From Nostocales cyanobacterium (lineage in GTDB: Bacteria; Cyanobacteriota; Cyanobacteriia; Cyanobacteriales; Nostocaceae), in the NCBI GenBank assembly GCA_004292695.1, contig RDXV01000003.1:20839-84838 (forward strand): a stretch of DNA of 64,000 nt. Direction: 5' to 3'. The notes beneath the pieces were generated by a model. It made no database searches, was not told the origin of the DNA, and saw only the letters and a list, made by a program, of their open reading frames with translations. The translations under genes were made by a program, and so were the position numbers. Below, one piece after another: positions 19,034-28,212 of this stretch (positions are counted from its first letter, which is position 1; each line of letters starts with the position of its first letter).

Positions 19034-20140
19034 ATGTTATTTCACCTTAATGTTCAACATTATAAGAGTCTGTTTAATACTGATATATATTTAGAACCAT
19101 TGACTGTATTTATTGGTCCTAATGGTTCTGGAAAATCTAATATTTGTGAAGCATTAGCGGTATTGTCTGATTTTTTAAATAGAATTATGGATCATCAAGA
19201 AAATTCAGACACTATGAGTTTAGTGTATAATTCATTAACAACTGTAAATACAAATCAGCAAAGTATTAAATCTAAATTTTGGCATGGAAATTTAGATCAT
19301 ATATTATTAGAATGTCGTGCAATAAATGAAAATGCTAATCCTTTTTCAAGGATATTATTTTATTTTGACTATACTCAACAAACAGTTAAAATCGAACATT
19401 ATGATACAAAATATACTGCACAATTTACAAATTTACTAAGAACTTTCCTGGTAAATAATCAATACTCAAATTCTCCAATTTCCAAAGCATTAAAAAAAGT
19501 CAGCATTTATGATTTTTCTCCAGGAGATATTTCTAGACAAACTTCAACAACTCCAATAATGAAAAGAACTGGAGAAGGAATAGCTTATGCTTTACTAGAT
19601 ATTTTATTAGCTAATCGGGAAGGTTTTGATGAATTAGAAGCAAGATTAACAAAACTTGTTCCTAATATTAAAAAAATTGTTTTACCGCGTAGTGAAAATA
19701 ACACATTTTCCCTGGAATTAGTTGATAAATATTCAGATCATCATATTCCTGCTGCTGATATTTCCGATGGTACATTAAGACTTTTGGCTTTTTTAACTGC
19801 ACTTTATCAAGAAGATACTCCCAGTATTATTTGTTTTGAAGAAATAGAAAATGGTGTGCATCCTTGGTTACTGCATAAAATGATGGAGTTGCTAAAAATT
19901 GTTTCTACTGAAGGAATAACTGGAAATCCTGTACAAGTTTTAATTACAACTCATTCTCCTGTTTTATTAAACTACGTCGAACCTCATCAAGTGCGTGCTG
20001 TGGAATTGGATCAAGAAGGTAAAACCCAAGTTCATAAATTACCTGTTGAGTCTATGAGATTTCAAAAAGCTTTAGAAGCTTATGATGGTGCTTTAGGTGA
20101 ACTTTGGTTTACTAATGTGTTTGGAGGAAATCCCGCATGA
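19034..20140 (+). CDS. AAA (AAA_21/OLD-like) ATPase, first gene of ATPase/TOPRIM pair
   Basis: 368 residues, SMC/OLD-like ATPase. P-loop GPNGSGKS (28-35), ABC-type signature ISDGTLRLLA (243-252), Walker B IICFEEIENGVHP with E269 and E270, and the H-loop TTHSP (305-309). The middle (about 60-230) is the usual insert without motifs. There is no fused nuclease domain; instead the stop codon overlaps the ATG of a TOPRIM-containing gene by 4 bp (ATGA). Such split ATPase and TOPRIM proteins resemble OLD or PARIS defence systems. Being downstream of vapBC fits a defence island. The immune role is inference. Confidence 0.8.
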   Translation: MLFHLNVQHYKSLFNTDIYLEPLTVFIGPNGSGKSNICEALAVLSDFLNRIMDHQENSDTMSLVYNSLTTVNTNQQSIKSKFWHGNLDHILLECRAINENANPFSRILFYFDYTQQTVKIEHYDTKYTAQFTNLLRTFLVNNQYSNSPISKALKKVSIYDFSPGDISRQTSTTPIMKRTGEGIAYALLDILLANREGFDELEARLTKLVPNIKKIVLPRSENNTFSLELVDKYSDHHIPAADISDGTLRLLAFLTALYQEDTPSIICFEEIENGVHPWLLHKMMELLKIVSTEGITGNPVQVLITTHSPVLLNYVEPHQVRAVELDQEGKTQVHKLPVESMRFQKALEAYDGALGELWFTNVFGGNPA

Positions 20141-20883
20141 GTCGGCGAATTCGTATAGGTTTAATAGCAGAAGGGGAAGCAGAATTAGGCGCGAGTGTTC
20201 CTTATATTAAACCAGAAAATGGGGGAAAAGTAATTGCCAGGGAAAATGAAGGTGCATTGCATACTTTAATCAGAAGAGAATTGCTAAATGCTGGTTTTCC
20301 AGATTGTGATTTTATCCAAAGACATCCATCAATTAGAGAGAATAAAAAACTTACTTTAAGAACTGGACATTCTATTTTAGATCCGAAATATCTAGCCCAA
20401 ATTGTGATTTTATGGAAACCTGAAGAAGTTGATATGATTCTGATTGTGGTGGATGCAGATGATAACATAAATAATCAGAGAAAAATTGATTTAAAAAAGG
20501 CTGTAAATAAAATTCGGGATCATCATTTAGATATTGATGAACAACCTATAAATGATCGATCTGCGGGAGGTTTAGCAATTAGGAATTTTGAAACTTGGTT
20601 ATTGGCTGATAATCAAACTGTGGCGAATATTTTAGGTGTTGAATTGGCAAATTTGGAAAAATTAGAAGATTTAAACAATACAAAAGATATTTTAGAGCAG
20701 GCGATCGCATCATCAACATATCTTACAGCAGATATTGGTAATCAACGCCCGCTACAAATTCGCTGGAATTTGGCTTTTCAGGTAGATTTAGCAATCATGA
20801 AAATGAATTGTCCAGATGGATATGCAGGTTTTGTAGAAAATTTACTGATGGCAACAAAAGCCGTTTTGCCAATCTTGGGATAA
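20137..20883 (+). CDS. DUF4276-like TOPRIM protein, second gene of ATPase/TOPRIM pair
   Basis: 248 residues. TOPRIM metal site: the first glutamate is E12 in GLIAEGEAE, and the DxD motif is D106/D108 in ILIVVDADDN. A conserved NFETWLLAD segment follows, typical of DUF4276. It is probably a nuclease activated by, or acting with, the ATPase encoded directly upstream, whose gene it overlaps by 4 bp. A HIP1 site (GCGATCGC) lies inside the gene, so it has at least partly adapted to its host. The partnership is strongly suggested by overlap; the activity is inferred. Confidence 0.75.
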   Translation: MSRRIRIGLIAEGEAELGASVPYIKPENGGKVIARENEGALHTLIRRELLNAGFPDCDFIQRHPSIRENKKLTLRTGHSILDPKYLAQIVILWKPEEVDMILIVVDADDNINNQRKIDLKKAVNKIRDHHLDIDEQPINDRSAGGLAIRNFETWLLADNQTVANILGVELANLEKLEDLNNTKDILEQAIASSTYLTADIGNQRPLQIRWNLAFQVDLAIMKMNCPDGYAGFVENLLMATKAVLPILG

Positions 20884-21031
20884 CTTGGTATAAATTGAAA
20901 TAGAAAGATACGCGATCGCTAGGATGAAAGGAAAAATCTACTTAACTAACCAATCAGTAGAATTTAACTGATCATCGGCAGTTAGTAGTGGTATCATTCG
21001 GATATTACAAAAAGTAAAGGGCAATTTTACT

Positions 21032-22630
21032 ATGACCAAAGCACCTGTAGCTCCTGTGGTGCTAGTCATTTTAGATGGATGGGGCTACTGTGAGGACAAG
21101 CGAGGAAACGCGATCGCTGCTGCCAAAACTCCAATCATGGACAGTTTATGGGCGGCCTATCCCCACACCCTCATTCGCACATCAGGAAAAGCCGTAGGGT
21201 TGCCAGAAGGTCAAATGGGCAATTCGGAAGTTGGTCATTTGAACATTGGCGCTGGGCGTGTAGTTCCCCAAGAACTGGTACGTATCTCCGATGCGGTAGA
21301 AGACGGTTCTTTAGCTGCTAACCCAGCACTTGTGAAAATTTGCCAGGAAGTTAAATCCCGCAATGGCAAATTACATCTAGTCGGGCTTTGTTCTGACGGG
21401 GGGGTACATTCCCACATTACCCATCTGTTTGGATTACTTGACTTAGCAAAGTCACAGCAGCTTTCAGAAATATGTATTCACGCCATTATGGATGGACGTG
21501 ACACACCGCCAACAAGTGGCACTAAAGCCATCAAACAACTGCAAGAGTATATAGACCGCATTGGTGTAGGGCAAATAGCCACCATCAGCGGTCGTTATTA
21601 TGCAATGGATCGGGATAGCCGTTGGGATCGAGTTCAACGCGCATACAATGTGATGACACAAGACAACGCTGGGAATGGAAAAACAGCGTTAGAGGTCTTG
21701 GAAAGTTCTTATGCTGAAGACATTACGGACGAGTTTATTGTTCCGGTCAGAATTGCCCCTGGCGCAGTTGCACCTGGGGATGGGGTGATATTTTTCAATT
21801 TCCGTCCCGACCGCGCCAGACAATTAACTCAAGCCTTTGTCAGTCCAGAATTTCAGGGTTTTGAAAGACAGCTAATTACGCCGCTGTCCTTTGTGACATT
21901 TACTCAATATGACCCAGAGTTACCGGTATCGGTGGCCTTTACTCCCCAGAACTTGACAAATATTCTGGGTGAAGTGATTGCAAATCATGGTCTGAAACAG
22001 TTTAGAACTGCGGAAACTGAAAAATACGCTCACGTTACTTATTTCTTCAACGGGGGACTAGAAGAACCCTGTGCAGGTGAAGACCGGGAACTGGTCAGCA
22101 GTCCAATGGTGGCCACCTATGATAAAGACCCGGCAATGTCCGCTAAAGCAGTGACAGAGGTGGCGATCGCCGCCATTGAAAAGGGCATCTACTCCCTAGT
22201 GGTTATGAACTATGCTAACCCAGATATGGTAGGGCATACAGGCAAAGTAGAAGCCACAGTTACAGCCATTGAAACCGTTGATCAATGTTTGGGAAGACTT
22301 GTAGAAAGCGTCGGTAAAATCGGCGGCACAATGTTAATTACTGCGGATCACGGTAACGCTGAATATATGTTAGATGAAGACGGAAATCCTTGGACAGCAC
22401 ACACTACAAACCCAGTTCCCTTCATCTTGGTAGAAGGAGAAAGGGTGAAAATACCTGGATATGGTACAAATGTGGATTTAAGGAATGACGGTAAATTAGC
22501 CGACATCGCCCCCACAATTTTAGATATCCTGCAACTTCCCCAACCACCAGAAATGACTGGTCAATCTTTACTGAGGGCGGCTGAGTACGATTTACAACTA
22601 TCTCGCACTCCCACACCAGTAGGGTTGTAA
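21032..22630 (+). CDS. gpmI: 2,3-bisphosphoglycerate-independent phosphoglycerate mutase
   Basis: 532 residues, normal length. Glycolytic and gluconeogenic interconversion of 3- and 2-phosphoglycerate using two Mn ions. Visible: LVILDGWGYC with D15, the phosphorylated serine S65 in QMGNSEVGHLNIGAGR, the HAIMDGRDTPP and SGRYYAMDRD motifs of the transferase domain, and the C-terminal MNYANPDMVGHTG and ITADHGNAE metal ligands. It is monocistronic, with a clear terminator downstream. HIP1 sites occur in and just before the gene. Confidence 0.98.
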   Translation: MTKAPVAPVVLVILDGWGYCEDKRGNAIAAAKTPIMDSLWAAYPHTLIRTSGKAVGLPEGQMGNSEVGHLNIGAGRVVPQELVRISDAVEDGSLAANPALVKICQEVKSRNGKLHLVGLCSDGGVHSHITHLFGLLDLAKSQQLSEICIHAIMDGRDTPPTSGTKAIKQLQEYIDRIGVGQIATISGRYYAMDRDSRWDRVQRAYNVMTQDNAGNGKTALEVLESSYAEDITDEFIVPVRIAPGAVAPGDGVIFFNFRPDRARQLTQAFVSPEFQGFERQLITPLSFVTFTQYDPELPVSVAFTPQNLTNILGEVIANHGLKQFRTAETEKYAHVTYFFNGGLEEPCAGEDRELVSSPMVATYDKDPAMSAKAVTEVAIAAIEKGIYSLVVMNYANPDMVGHTGKVEATVTAIETVDQCLGRLVESVGKIGGTMLITADHGNAEYMLDEDGNPWTAHTTNPVPFILVEGERVKIPGYGTNVDLRNDGKLADIAPTILDILQLPQPPEMTGQSLLRAAEYDLQLSRTPTPVGL

Positions 22631-22686
22631 TTGTAAATTTATCAACCCATCAATTTTGGTGATACTTAATCACCACCATACATATT

Positions 22687-22710
22687 AAACCTGCACAGGC
22701 AGGTTTTTTT
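22687..22710 (+). terminator. Rho-independent terminator of gpmI
   Basis: AACCTGC and GCAGGTT form a perfect stem around a 4-base loop, followed by a run of T. Confidence 0.9.
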
Positions 22711-22863
22711 ATCAATCATCGTGTTAACTTTAAATTATAGCAGGAGGCAGGAGGGAAAGCCTTGTTATATCTAAGTCTCAAAGATTAATCATGTCCTACT
22801 ATCCTGGCGACAGCTATAATATCTAACTAATATTCTGTGTGATTTTGAGGAAATTTTCATACC

Positions 22864-23097
22864 ATGACCATTACCAGTATTGTACAAATAATTTGGGCGC
22901 TCTCTGCTTTAGGTTTAATTGTTCTAGTATTACTACATAGCCCCAAAGGTGATGGTATCGGTGCTATTGGTGGACAAGCTCAACTTTTTAGCAGTACCAA
23001 AAGCGCAGAAAACACACTTAATCGCATTACTTGGGCGCTAGTAGTAATTTTCCTTGGTTTAACAGTAGTTTTAAGTGCTGGTTGGCTACCCAAATAA
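22864..23097 (+). CDS. secG: Preprotein translocase subunit SecG
   Basis: 77 residues. Small accessory subunit of the SecYEG channel. It has two membrane helices (about 6-26 and 55-73) joined by the conserved polar loop LHSPKGDGIGAIGGQAQLF. A TATAAT box at 22815-22820 lies about 45 bp upstream. Confidence 0.95.
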   Translation: MTITSIVQIIWALSALGLIVLVLLHSPKGDGIGAIGGQAQLFSSTKSAENTLNRITWALVVIFLGLTVVLSAGWLPK

Positions 23098-23123
23098 ATA
23101 CGGTTTTGTTAAAAATTATCGTC

Positions 23124-23975
23124 ATGAACAGGCAAAAGACACAAGGTAAAAGGCAAAATAGAGAATTTATTAATCATCTGATTTCTCGTCTCCTACCGAT
23201 GTTTTTTAGGCCTGTTTATTGGCAATTCAAAAAAGTTTTTCACCAATTATTAAACAGGAAATTATTAACAGTTCTGACTTTATTAATAAGTACAGGACTG
23301 TTAATTGCTTTTAGTTGTTTTTCAGAGAATGCTGTTTTTGGTGAACAGAATATATTAATTACACTGAATCAAAACACTCATCCTTTACCACCTAGCTTAG
23401 AAAATTGGCAAGATAAAAATAACAGTGGTGATTATTTTGATCAAATTCAACCTACAAAACATGGTTATTTAATTTGGTCAAATTTTCCAATTAAAGTAAA
23501 TATTCAAACCCCTACAAATATTAATCAACAACAAGCGCAAACATGGGTAAATCAAGTTTCACAAACTGTCATGGAGTGGAATAATTATTTACCTTTAGAA
23601 ATAATTGAAAATCCAGAAAATGCGGATATTAAAATTAGCCGTCAACGTCCACCTTTACAAATAGATCCTCAAACTAAAGTTAGTCGTGCGCGTTCTGCAT
23701 TAACAACTTATGAAGTATATACTAAAGATAATATTTTATCTCACAGATTTACAATTTTATTAAGTCCTAGTCAAACAGGAGAATATTTAAAATCAGCAGC
23801 ACGTCATGAAATGGGACACGCTTTAGGAATTTGGGGTCATAGTCTTTTACAAACTGATGCACTTTATTTCTCTCAAGTTCGTGAACCTGTGGCGATTTCT
23901 CATAGAGATGTGAATACTTTAAAAAAGGTTTATCAACAGTCTACAAATTTGGGGTGGAAGCAGGTAGAAAATTAA
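23124..23975 (+). CDS. Membrane-anchored zinc metalloprotease, matrixin-like
   Basis: 283 residues from the ATG at 23124. An earlier start at 23031 would run inside secG. One N-terminal membrane helix (LLTVLTLLISTGLLIAFSCF, about 54-73) places the catalytic part outside the cytoplasm. The zinc motif is HEMGHALGIWGH (H228, E229, H232, H239), one residue longer than the metzincin HExxHxxGxxH. The expected Met-turn is replaced by TDALYFS. It overlaps the convergent DUF29 gene by 4 bp. Substrate unknown. Confidence 0.75.
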   Translation: MNRQKTQGKRQNREFINHLISRLLPMFFRPVYWQFKKVFHQLLNRKLLTVLTLLISTGLLIAFSCFSENAVFGEQNILITLNQNTHPLPPSLENWQDKNNSGDYFDQIQPTKHGYLIWSNFPIKVNIQTPTNINQQQAQTWVNQVSQTVMEWNNYLPLEIIENPENADIKISRQRPPLQIDPQTKVSRARSALTTYEVYTKDNILSHRFTILLSPSQTGEYLKSAARHEMGHALGIWGHSLLQTDALYFSQVREPVAISHRDVNTLKKVYQQSTNLGWKQVEN

Positions 23976-24415
23976 GGCAACCAATTTTTATCTAAAATCT
24001 GATCTAGAGTATAAGGACATGATTCTGGTAAATTAATTAGCTGACTTTTGGTTTTTACATAATCCAAAGCATTGCTATAAATCATACTTAAATTATCATC
24101 TAAATGGTTGCGTAAATTAGTAGTTAAATCTTCATTAATTTGATTACGAAAACTAATAATTTCGGCTGCCCAATGATGGGCATTTCTGGATTTTTCTAGA
24201 TCCCAATATTGATAAAGTAAGAAATGTCTAATAATCTGTTCTAACAGACTTCTGACCCTTCTTTTTTCGTTTTTAGCCAACTCTTCTAACTCTGTAATTA
24301 AATTTTCATAATCAATATCTGCTACTTGACGTAATTTGAGAAGTTTAATATTGTTCTCTAACCATGCCAAGTAATCATTCTCATATAACTGCTGGATGTC
24401 AATGGTTATAGTCAT
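23972..24415 (-). CDS. DUF29 family protein
   Basis: 147 residues. The pattern LYENDYLAWLENNIKLLKLRQ, DIDYENLITELEELAKNEKR and LLLYQYWDL is diagnostic of DUF29, a helical family greatly expanded in cyanobacteria and of unknown function. It is convergent with the metalloprotease gene and ends inside it. No partner gene is on its own strand. Confidence 0.9.
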   Translation of the reverse strand: MTITIDIQQLYENDYLAWLENNIKLLKLRQVADIDYENLITELEELAKNEKRRVRSLLEQIIRHFLLYQYWDLEKSRNAHHWAAEIISFRNQINEDLTTNLRNHLDDNLSMIYSNALDYVKTKSQLINLPESCPYTLDQILDKNWLP

Positions 24416-24536
24416 ATTAAAATTATATAGACTACTTTGATTATAGCATAAGTTAGAGAAAACTATTTATTAGTTTATCAAAATGTCACAAAAAAAATTA
24501 AAATAATTTTAACAGTTAAAACACAACGATCAAATA

Positions 24537-25784
24537 ATGACTTACTACATTTCTCCTCGGTTTCTAGATAAGATAGCAGTTCACATCACCAAAAACTTTT
24601 TAAATATTCCCGGTGTCAGAGTTCCTTTAATTTTAGGAATTCATGGTAAAAAAGGTGAAGGTAAATCTTTTCAATGTGAATTAGCATTTGAAAAAATGGG
24701 AATAGGTGTCACCCTCATTTCTGGAGGAGAATTAGAAAGTCCAGATGCGGGAGATCCAGCGCGGTTAATTCGTTTACGTTATCGAGAAACCGCAGAATTA
24801 GTCAAGGTTCGCGGTAAAATGTGCGTCTTAATGATTAATGATTTAGATGCGGGTGCGGGAAGATTTGACGAAGGAACACAATACACCGTTAATACTCAGT
24901 TGGTAAATGCAACATTAATGAATATTGCAGATAATCCCACTGATGTACAATTACCAGGAAGTTATGATGCTAACCCAATTCGTCGTGTTCCCATTATTGT
25001 CACAGGAAATGATTTTTCTACTCTTTATGCACCATTAATTCGTGATGGAAGAATGGAAAAATTTTACTGGGAACCTAACCGGGATGATAAGGTGGGAATT
25101 GTGGGGGGAATTTTTGCAGAAGATGGACTTTCACCAAGAGAAATTGAACAGTTAGTAGATACTTTTGCACATCAATCTATAGACTTTTTTAGTGCTTTGC
25201 GTTCTCGTATTTATGATGAACAAATCCGTGATTTTATTCATCAAATTGGTTATGAAAAAATCTCTATGCGGGTAGTAAATAGTGTAGAACCACCGCCAGA
25301 ATTTAAGAAACCTAATTTTAGTTTATCTCATTTAATTGAATCTGGTAATTTAATGGTAGGTGAACAAAAACGGGTAGAAACTTCTCATTTAGTGGATGAA
25401 TATAACCGTTTAAATCGTGGTAGAGGAAATAAACCTCAAGGTATGATTACAGAAAATCCTGTTAGTAAACCTGTAATTAATGGAAATGGAAATAATAGTA
25501 GTTTCAATAAAATTCATTTAAGTTTAGAAACACAAGCACAGGTGCGACAAATTTTATCTCAAGGTTATAAAATTGGTGTAGAACACGTTGATGAGAGACG
25601 TTTTCGCACCGGTTCATGGCAAAGTTGCGGTAATTTGCAAATAGATGGTGAGTCTGATGCAATTTCTACCTTAGAATCTTGTTTAGCTGAATATAGTGGT
25701 GAATATGTGAGGTTGGTAGGTGTTGATCCCAAGGGAAAACGTCGGGTGATGGAAACAATTATTCAGCGTCCAAATGAGAAATAA
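24537..25784 (+). CDS. rca: Rubisco activase with RbcS-like C-terminal domain
   Basis: 415 residues. The AAA+ remodelling enzyme removes inhibitory sugar phosphates from Rubisco. P-loop GKKGEGKS (37-44), Walker [11 protein letters not shown], then the ATPase lid region with [16 protein letters not shown]. After a low-complexity linker (about 295-322) comes a Rubisco-small-subunit-like domain (about 325-413: [48 protein letters not shown]), as in CcmM. The domain carries two cysteines that could form a redox switch, as in some CcmM modules. In cyanobacteria this tail recruits the protein to carboxysomes or Rubisco condensates. Confidence 0.95.
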   Translation: MTYYISPRFLDKIAVHITKNFLNIPGVRVPLILGIHGKKGEGKSFQCELAFEKMGIGVTLISGGELESPDAGDPARLIRLRYRETAELVKVRGKMCVLMINDLDAGAGRFDEGTQYTVNTQLVNATLMNIADNPTDVQLPGSYDANPIRRVPIIVTGNDFSTLYAPLIRDGRMEKFYWEPNRDDKVGIVGGIFAEDGLSPREIEQLVDTFAHQSIDFFSALRSRIYDEQIRDFIHQIGYEKISMRVVNSVEPPPEFKKPNFSLSHLIESGNLMVGEQKRVETSHLVDEYNRLNRGRGNKPQGMITENPVSKPVINGNGNNSSFNKIHLSLETQAQVRQILSQGYKIGVEHVDERRFRTGSWQSCGNLQIDGESDAISTLESCLAEYSGEYVRLVGVDPKGKRRVMETIIQRPNEK

Positions 25785-25820
25785 AAAGACTGTACAACAG
25801 TAGTTTCTTATTATCTACAT

Positions 25821-25846
25821 GGGGTGAAAGATTTACTCACCCCTTT
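25821..25846. terminator. Hairpin between convergent genes
   Basis: GGGGTGA and TCACCCC pair perfectly around a 9-base loop, 37 bp after the rca stop. Only three T follow on the plus strand, so it is a weak terminator candidate. Confidence 0.5.
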
Positions 25847-25869
25847 AACAAACATTGGTAAATTATTTG

Positions 25870-26520
25870 TTAGATTTTGGGAGAATTAGCTATACAAAGA
25901 CTTTTCTTTTTATGAGTGATTAGGTATCCTCCTAACATAAATAAACCACCGATAAATGCTGGTTCAGGAACTTGTCTTGGTTGTTCAGAACAATTCGCTA
26001 AACTACCATTATCAGGACTACCTATAGAAGCACTACCATCTAAGCAAATGTTGACATCTGCTAAACTACCAACTGTGACATTGAGATCAGCGTTTGTCTC
26101 TAACTTTACACCTTCATCATTAACCATTACTGTTCCATTTAACTGACCATTCGGTTCAATCAAGTTTTCAGGATTACTTAAAGTTGATGTTAGCGCTGAA
26201 TCTATTTCTGTAGGATTAACAACAGTAGCAGTTGTTTGCGAATCAGTTGATGCTCCTGCTATTGTACCTACAGTAGTATTGGTTGTTTCTTGAAGGCTAG
26301 TATTTAAGGTATCGGTTAGTGAAGTTGTAGTTGTAGTTTGAGTGGTATTTTCGATAGTTGTTGTTGGATTACTCAAAACTGAAGTTGTTGTTTGAGTAAC
26401 TGTCGTATTGCTGAGTGTACTATTTGGCAACAATATTGCTGAAGCGGGAGTAGCTAAAGTGAATAGACTGGAAATGCAAATTAAGTTGCCCAGTAATATC
26501 TTTTGGTCAATTTTTTTCAT
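25870..26520 (-). CDS. PEP-CTERM-sorted, threonine-rich secreted protein
   Basis: 216 residues from MKKIDQ; a TTG five codons earlier is less likely. An N-terminal signal peptide with probable cleavage after TPASA is followed by a threonine/serine/asparagine-rich repetitive stretch (about 30-120) likely to be surface-exposed or glycosylated. The C-terminus reads VPEPAFIGGLFMLGGYLITHKKK, a PEP-CTERM signal processed by an exosortase. Such proteins go to the cell surface or exopolysaccharide. Function otherwise unknown. Confidence 0.8.
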   Translation of the reverse strand: MKKIDQKILLGNLICISSLFTLATPASAILLPNSTLSNTTVTQTTTSVLSNPTTTIENTTQTTTTTSLTDTLNTSLQETTNTTVGTIAGASTDSQTTATVVNPTEIDSALTSTLSNPENLIEPNGQLNGTVMVNDEGVKLETNADLNVTVGSLADVNICLDGSASIGSPDNGSLANCSEQPRQVPEPAFIGGLFMLGGYLITHKKKSLCIANSPKI

Positions 26521-27369
26521 ATAATTAGAGTGCAATTAAATTGATGATGGGTTGTTAAGTCTGGCTGTATTCAGGCTCAACAATCTTTTTCTTAATCACA
26601 GTTAATTACATAATCAGCAAATTTTCAATTCTGGAAAACACCGAAATCTTACATTGATGAACCTAATAGTAACTATTATTGACAATAAATGTATATCTGA
26701 TCTTCTCAGTAAATAAACGTTTATACTATGATTAATTCATTGATTCTTTATGAAGAAAAGAAAAAGCTCTCAGTAAGGTTTACATAAGACCAACATTTCG
26801 CGCTCCAAACTGCCATAGGGTGAAATTACGGAGAGCGAAAGTTAAGTGATAATAAGAACAAATATATTGAGTAAAAAAAGGCATTTGAGAAACAGTAAAT
26901 CACCAAAAATGCTATCAAAATTTATTCTTAATGGGAATCAATAAGGACGAAAACCATCCATAGGAGTCAAGTGATTAGATCCCTAACTGATTTTGTATTA
27001 TTGTCAGTAAATTATAAATTAATCATAGAATTTGATAATCCAAAAATCTGCGTTTATCTGCGTTCATCTGCGTTCAATTATTTTATTTTTCTGAAGTAGG
27101 ATGTCCAAGATTCAAGGATTTACAGGATATGGTTTTTAAATTAATTAATTATTTTCAGAATGAAATTTTTAAACTTTCTGAATTAATTTCTGTTGTAAAT
27201 TGTAAAAAATATAGTTTAGGCATCCTTAAATTTAGTCGAGTCAGATAAAAATAAACATAACATGATGATTGAACTCTGATTATGTTTATGGTTATTAATC
27301 ATGAAAATTATAATTCACACAAATAAATGTTATAATCAAAAAATTACAACTTGATGCTATATCAAAAAT
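26521..27369. other. 849-bp gap with one strong hairpin and repeat remnants
   Basis: No gene is supported. It contains TTTCGCGCTCC (26796-26806) facing GGAGAGCGAAA (26830-26840), a hairpin with one mismatch and a 23-base loop. It also holds an ATCTGCGTT tandem repeat (27048-27076) and a decayed TTCTGAAGTAGGATGTCC repeat (about 27090-27130). The rest is AT-rich and featureless. Confidence 0.5.
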
Positions 27370-28056
27370 ATGATCATTGCACAAGAAAAAGAAACCCAAG
27401 AAAACATCTCCCAAGATGTAATATTTCCCCCTGGTGATTTATATAGTGATGAACCTCCCGTGGAAACAGAACTGCATCTAGAGCAAATTATGCTCTTAAT
27501 CAAATGTCTCAAATGGTTATGGAAAGATAGAAATGATTTCTATACTGCTGGAAACTTAACTATTTACTATAGTCCAAACCAGAAAAAATCAGAATATTTC
27601 CGAGGTCCAGATTTCTTTGTGGTATTGGGAACAGAACGTAAAACTCGTAAAAGTTGGGTAGTCTGGGAAGAAGATGGTAAATATCCCAATTTCATTTTAG
27701 AAATTCTTTCACCAACTACAGCAAATACAGATAGAGAACTTAAAAAAGAACTTTATCAAAATACATTCCGCACACCGGATTATTTTTGGTTTGATCCTTA
27801 TACATTAGAATTTGCGGGTTTTCATTTAGTGGATGGAGAATATCAACCTTTAATAGCAAATGAAAAAGGACATTTATGGAGTAAACAACTAGGTTTATAT
27901 TTGGGTATTCATGATGGTTTATTGCGGTATTTCACACAGGAAGGAAATTTAGTTCCTACTCCTGAAGAAAGCGCAGAAGCAGAAGCTAGAAAAGCTGCAC
28001 TCTTAGCAGCAAAATTGAGAGAACTAAATATTGATCCAGATACCATTAAAGATTAA
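27370..28056 (+). CDS. Uma2 family (DUF820) PD-(D/E)XK protein
   Basis: 228 residues. Restriction-endonuclease-like fold: FRGPDFFVVLG supplies the PD, and FILEILSPTTANTDRELKKELY supplies the acidic residue and the helix typical of Uma2. The C-terminal part ends with an EAEARKAALLAAKLRELNIDP coiled segment, common in cyanobacterial copies. Function is unknown; the family is hugely expanded in cyanobacteria. It stands alone. Confidence 0.85.
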   Translation: MIIAQEKETQENISQDVIFPPGDLYSDEPPVETELHLEQIMLLIKCLKWLWKDRNDFYTAGNLTIYYSPNQKKSEYFRGPDFFVVLGTERKTRKSWVVWEEDGKYPNFILEILSPTTANTDRELKKELYQNTFRTPDYFWFDPYTLEFAGFHLVDGEYQPLIANEKGHLWSKQLGLYLGIHDGLLRYFTQEGNLVPTPEESAEAEARKAALLAAKLRELNIDPDTIKD

Positions 28057-28212
28057 GAATAGTCTTCTGTAAAAACCAAAGAAATCAAAAATTTACCTTT
28101 AATCAGTTATATCTGGAATAGCGATTGCTTGTTGTGTTGTTAAAGTTTAGTATAAAATACAGCGTTGTGTTTTAATAAAGATAATCTCTTTCTGTAGGAA
28201 ATAACTGTATCC

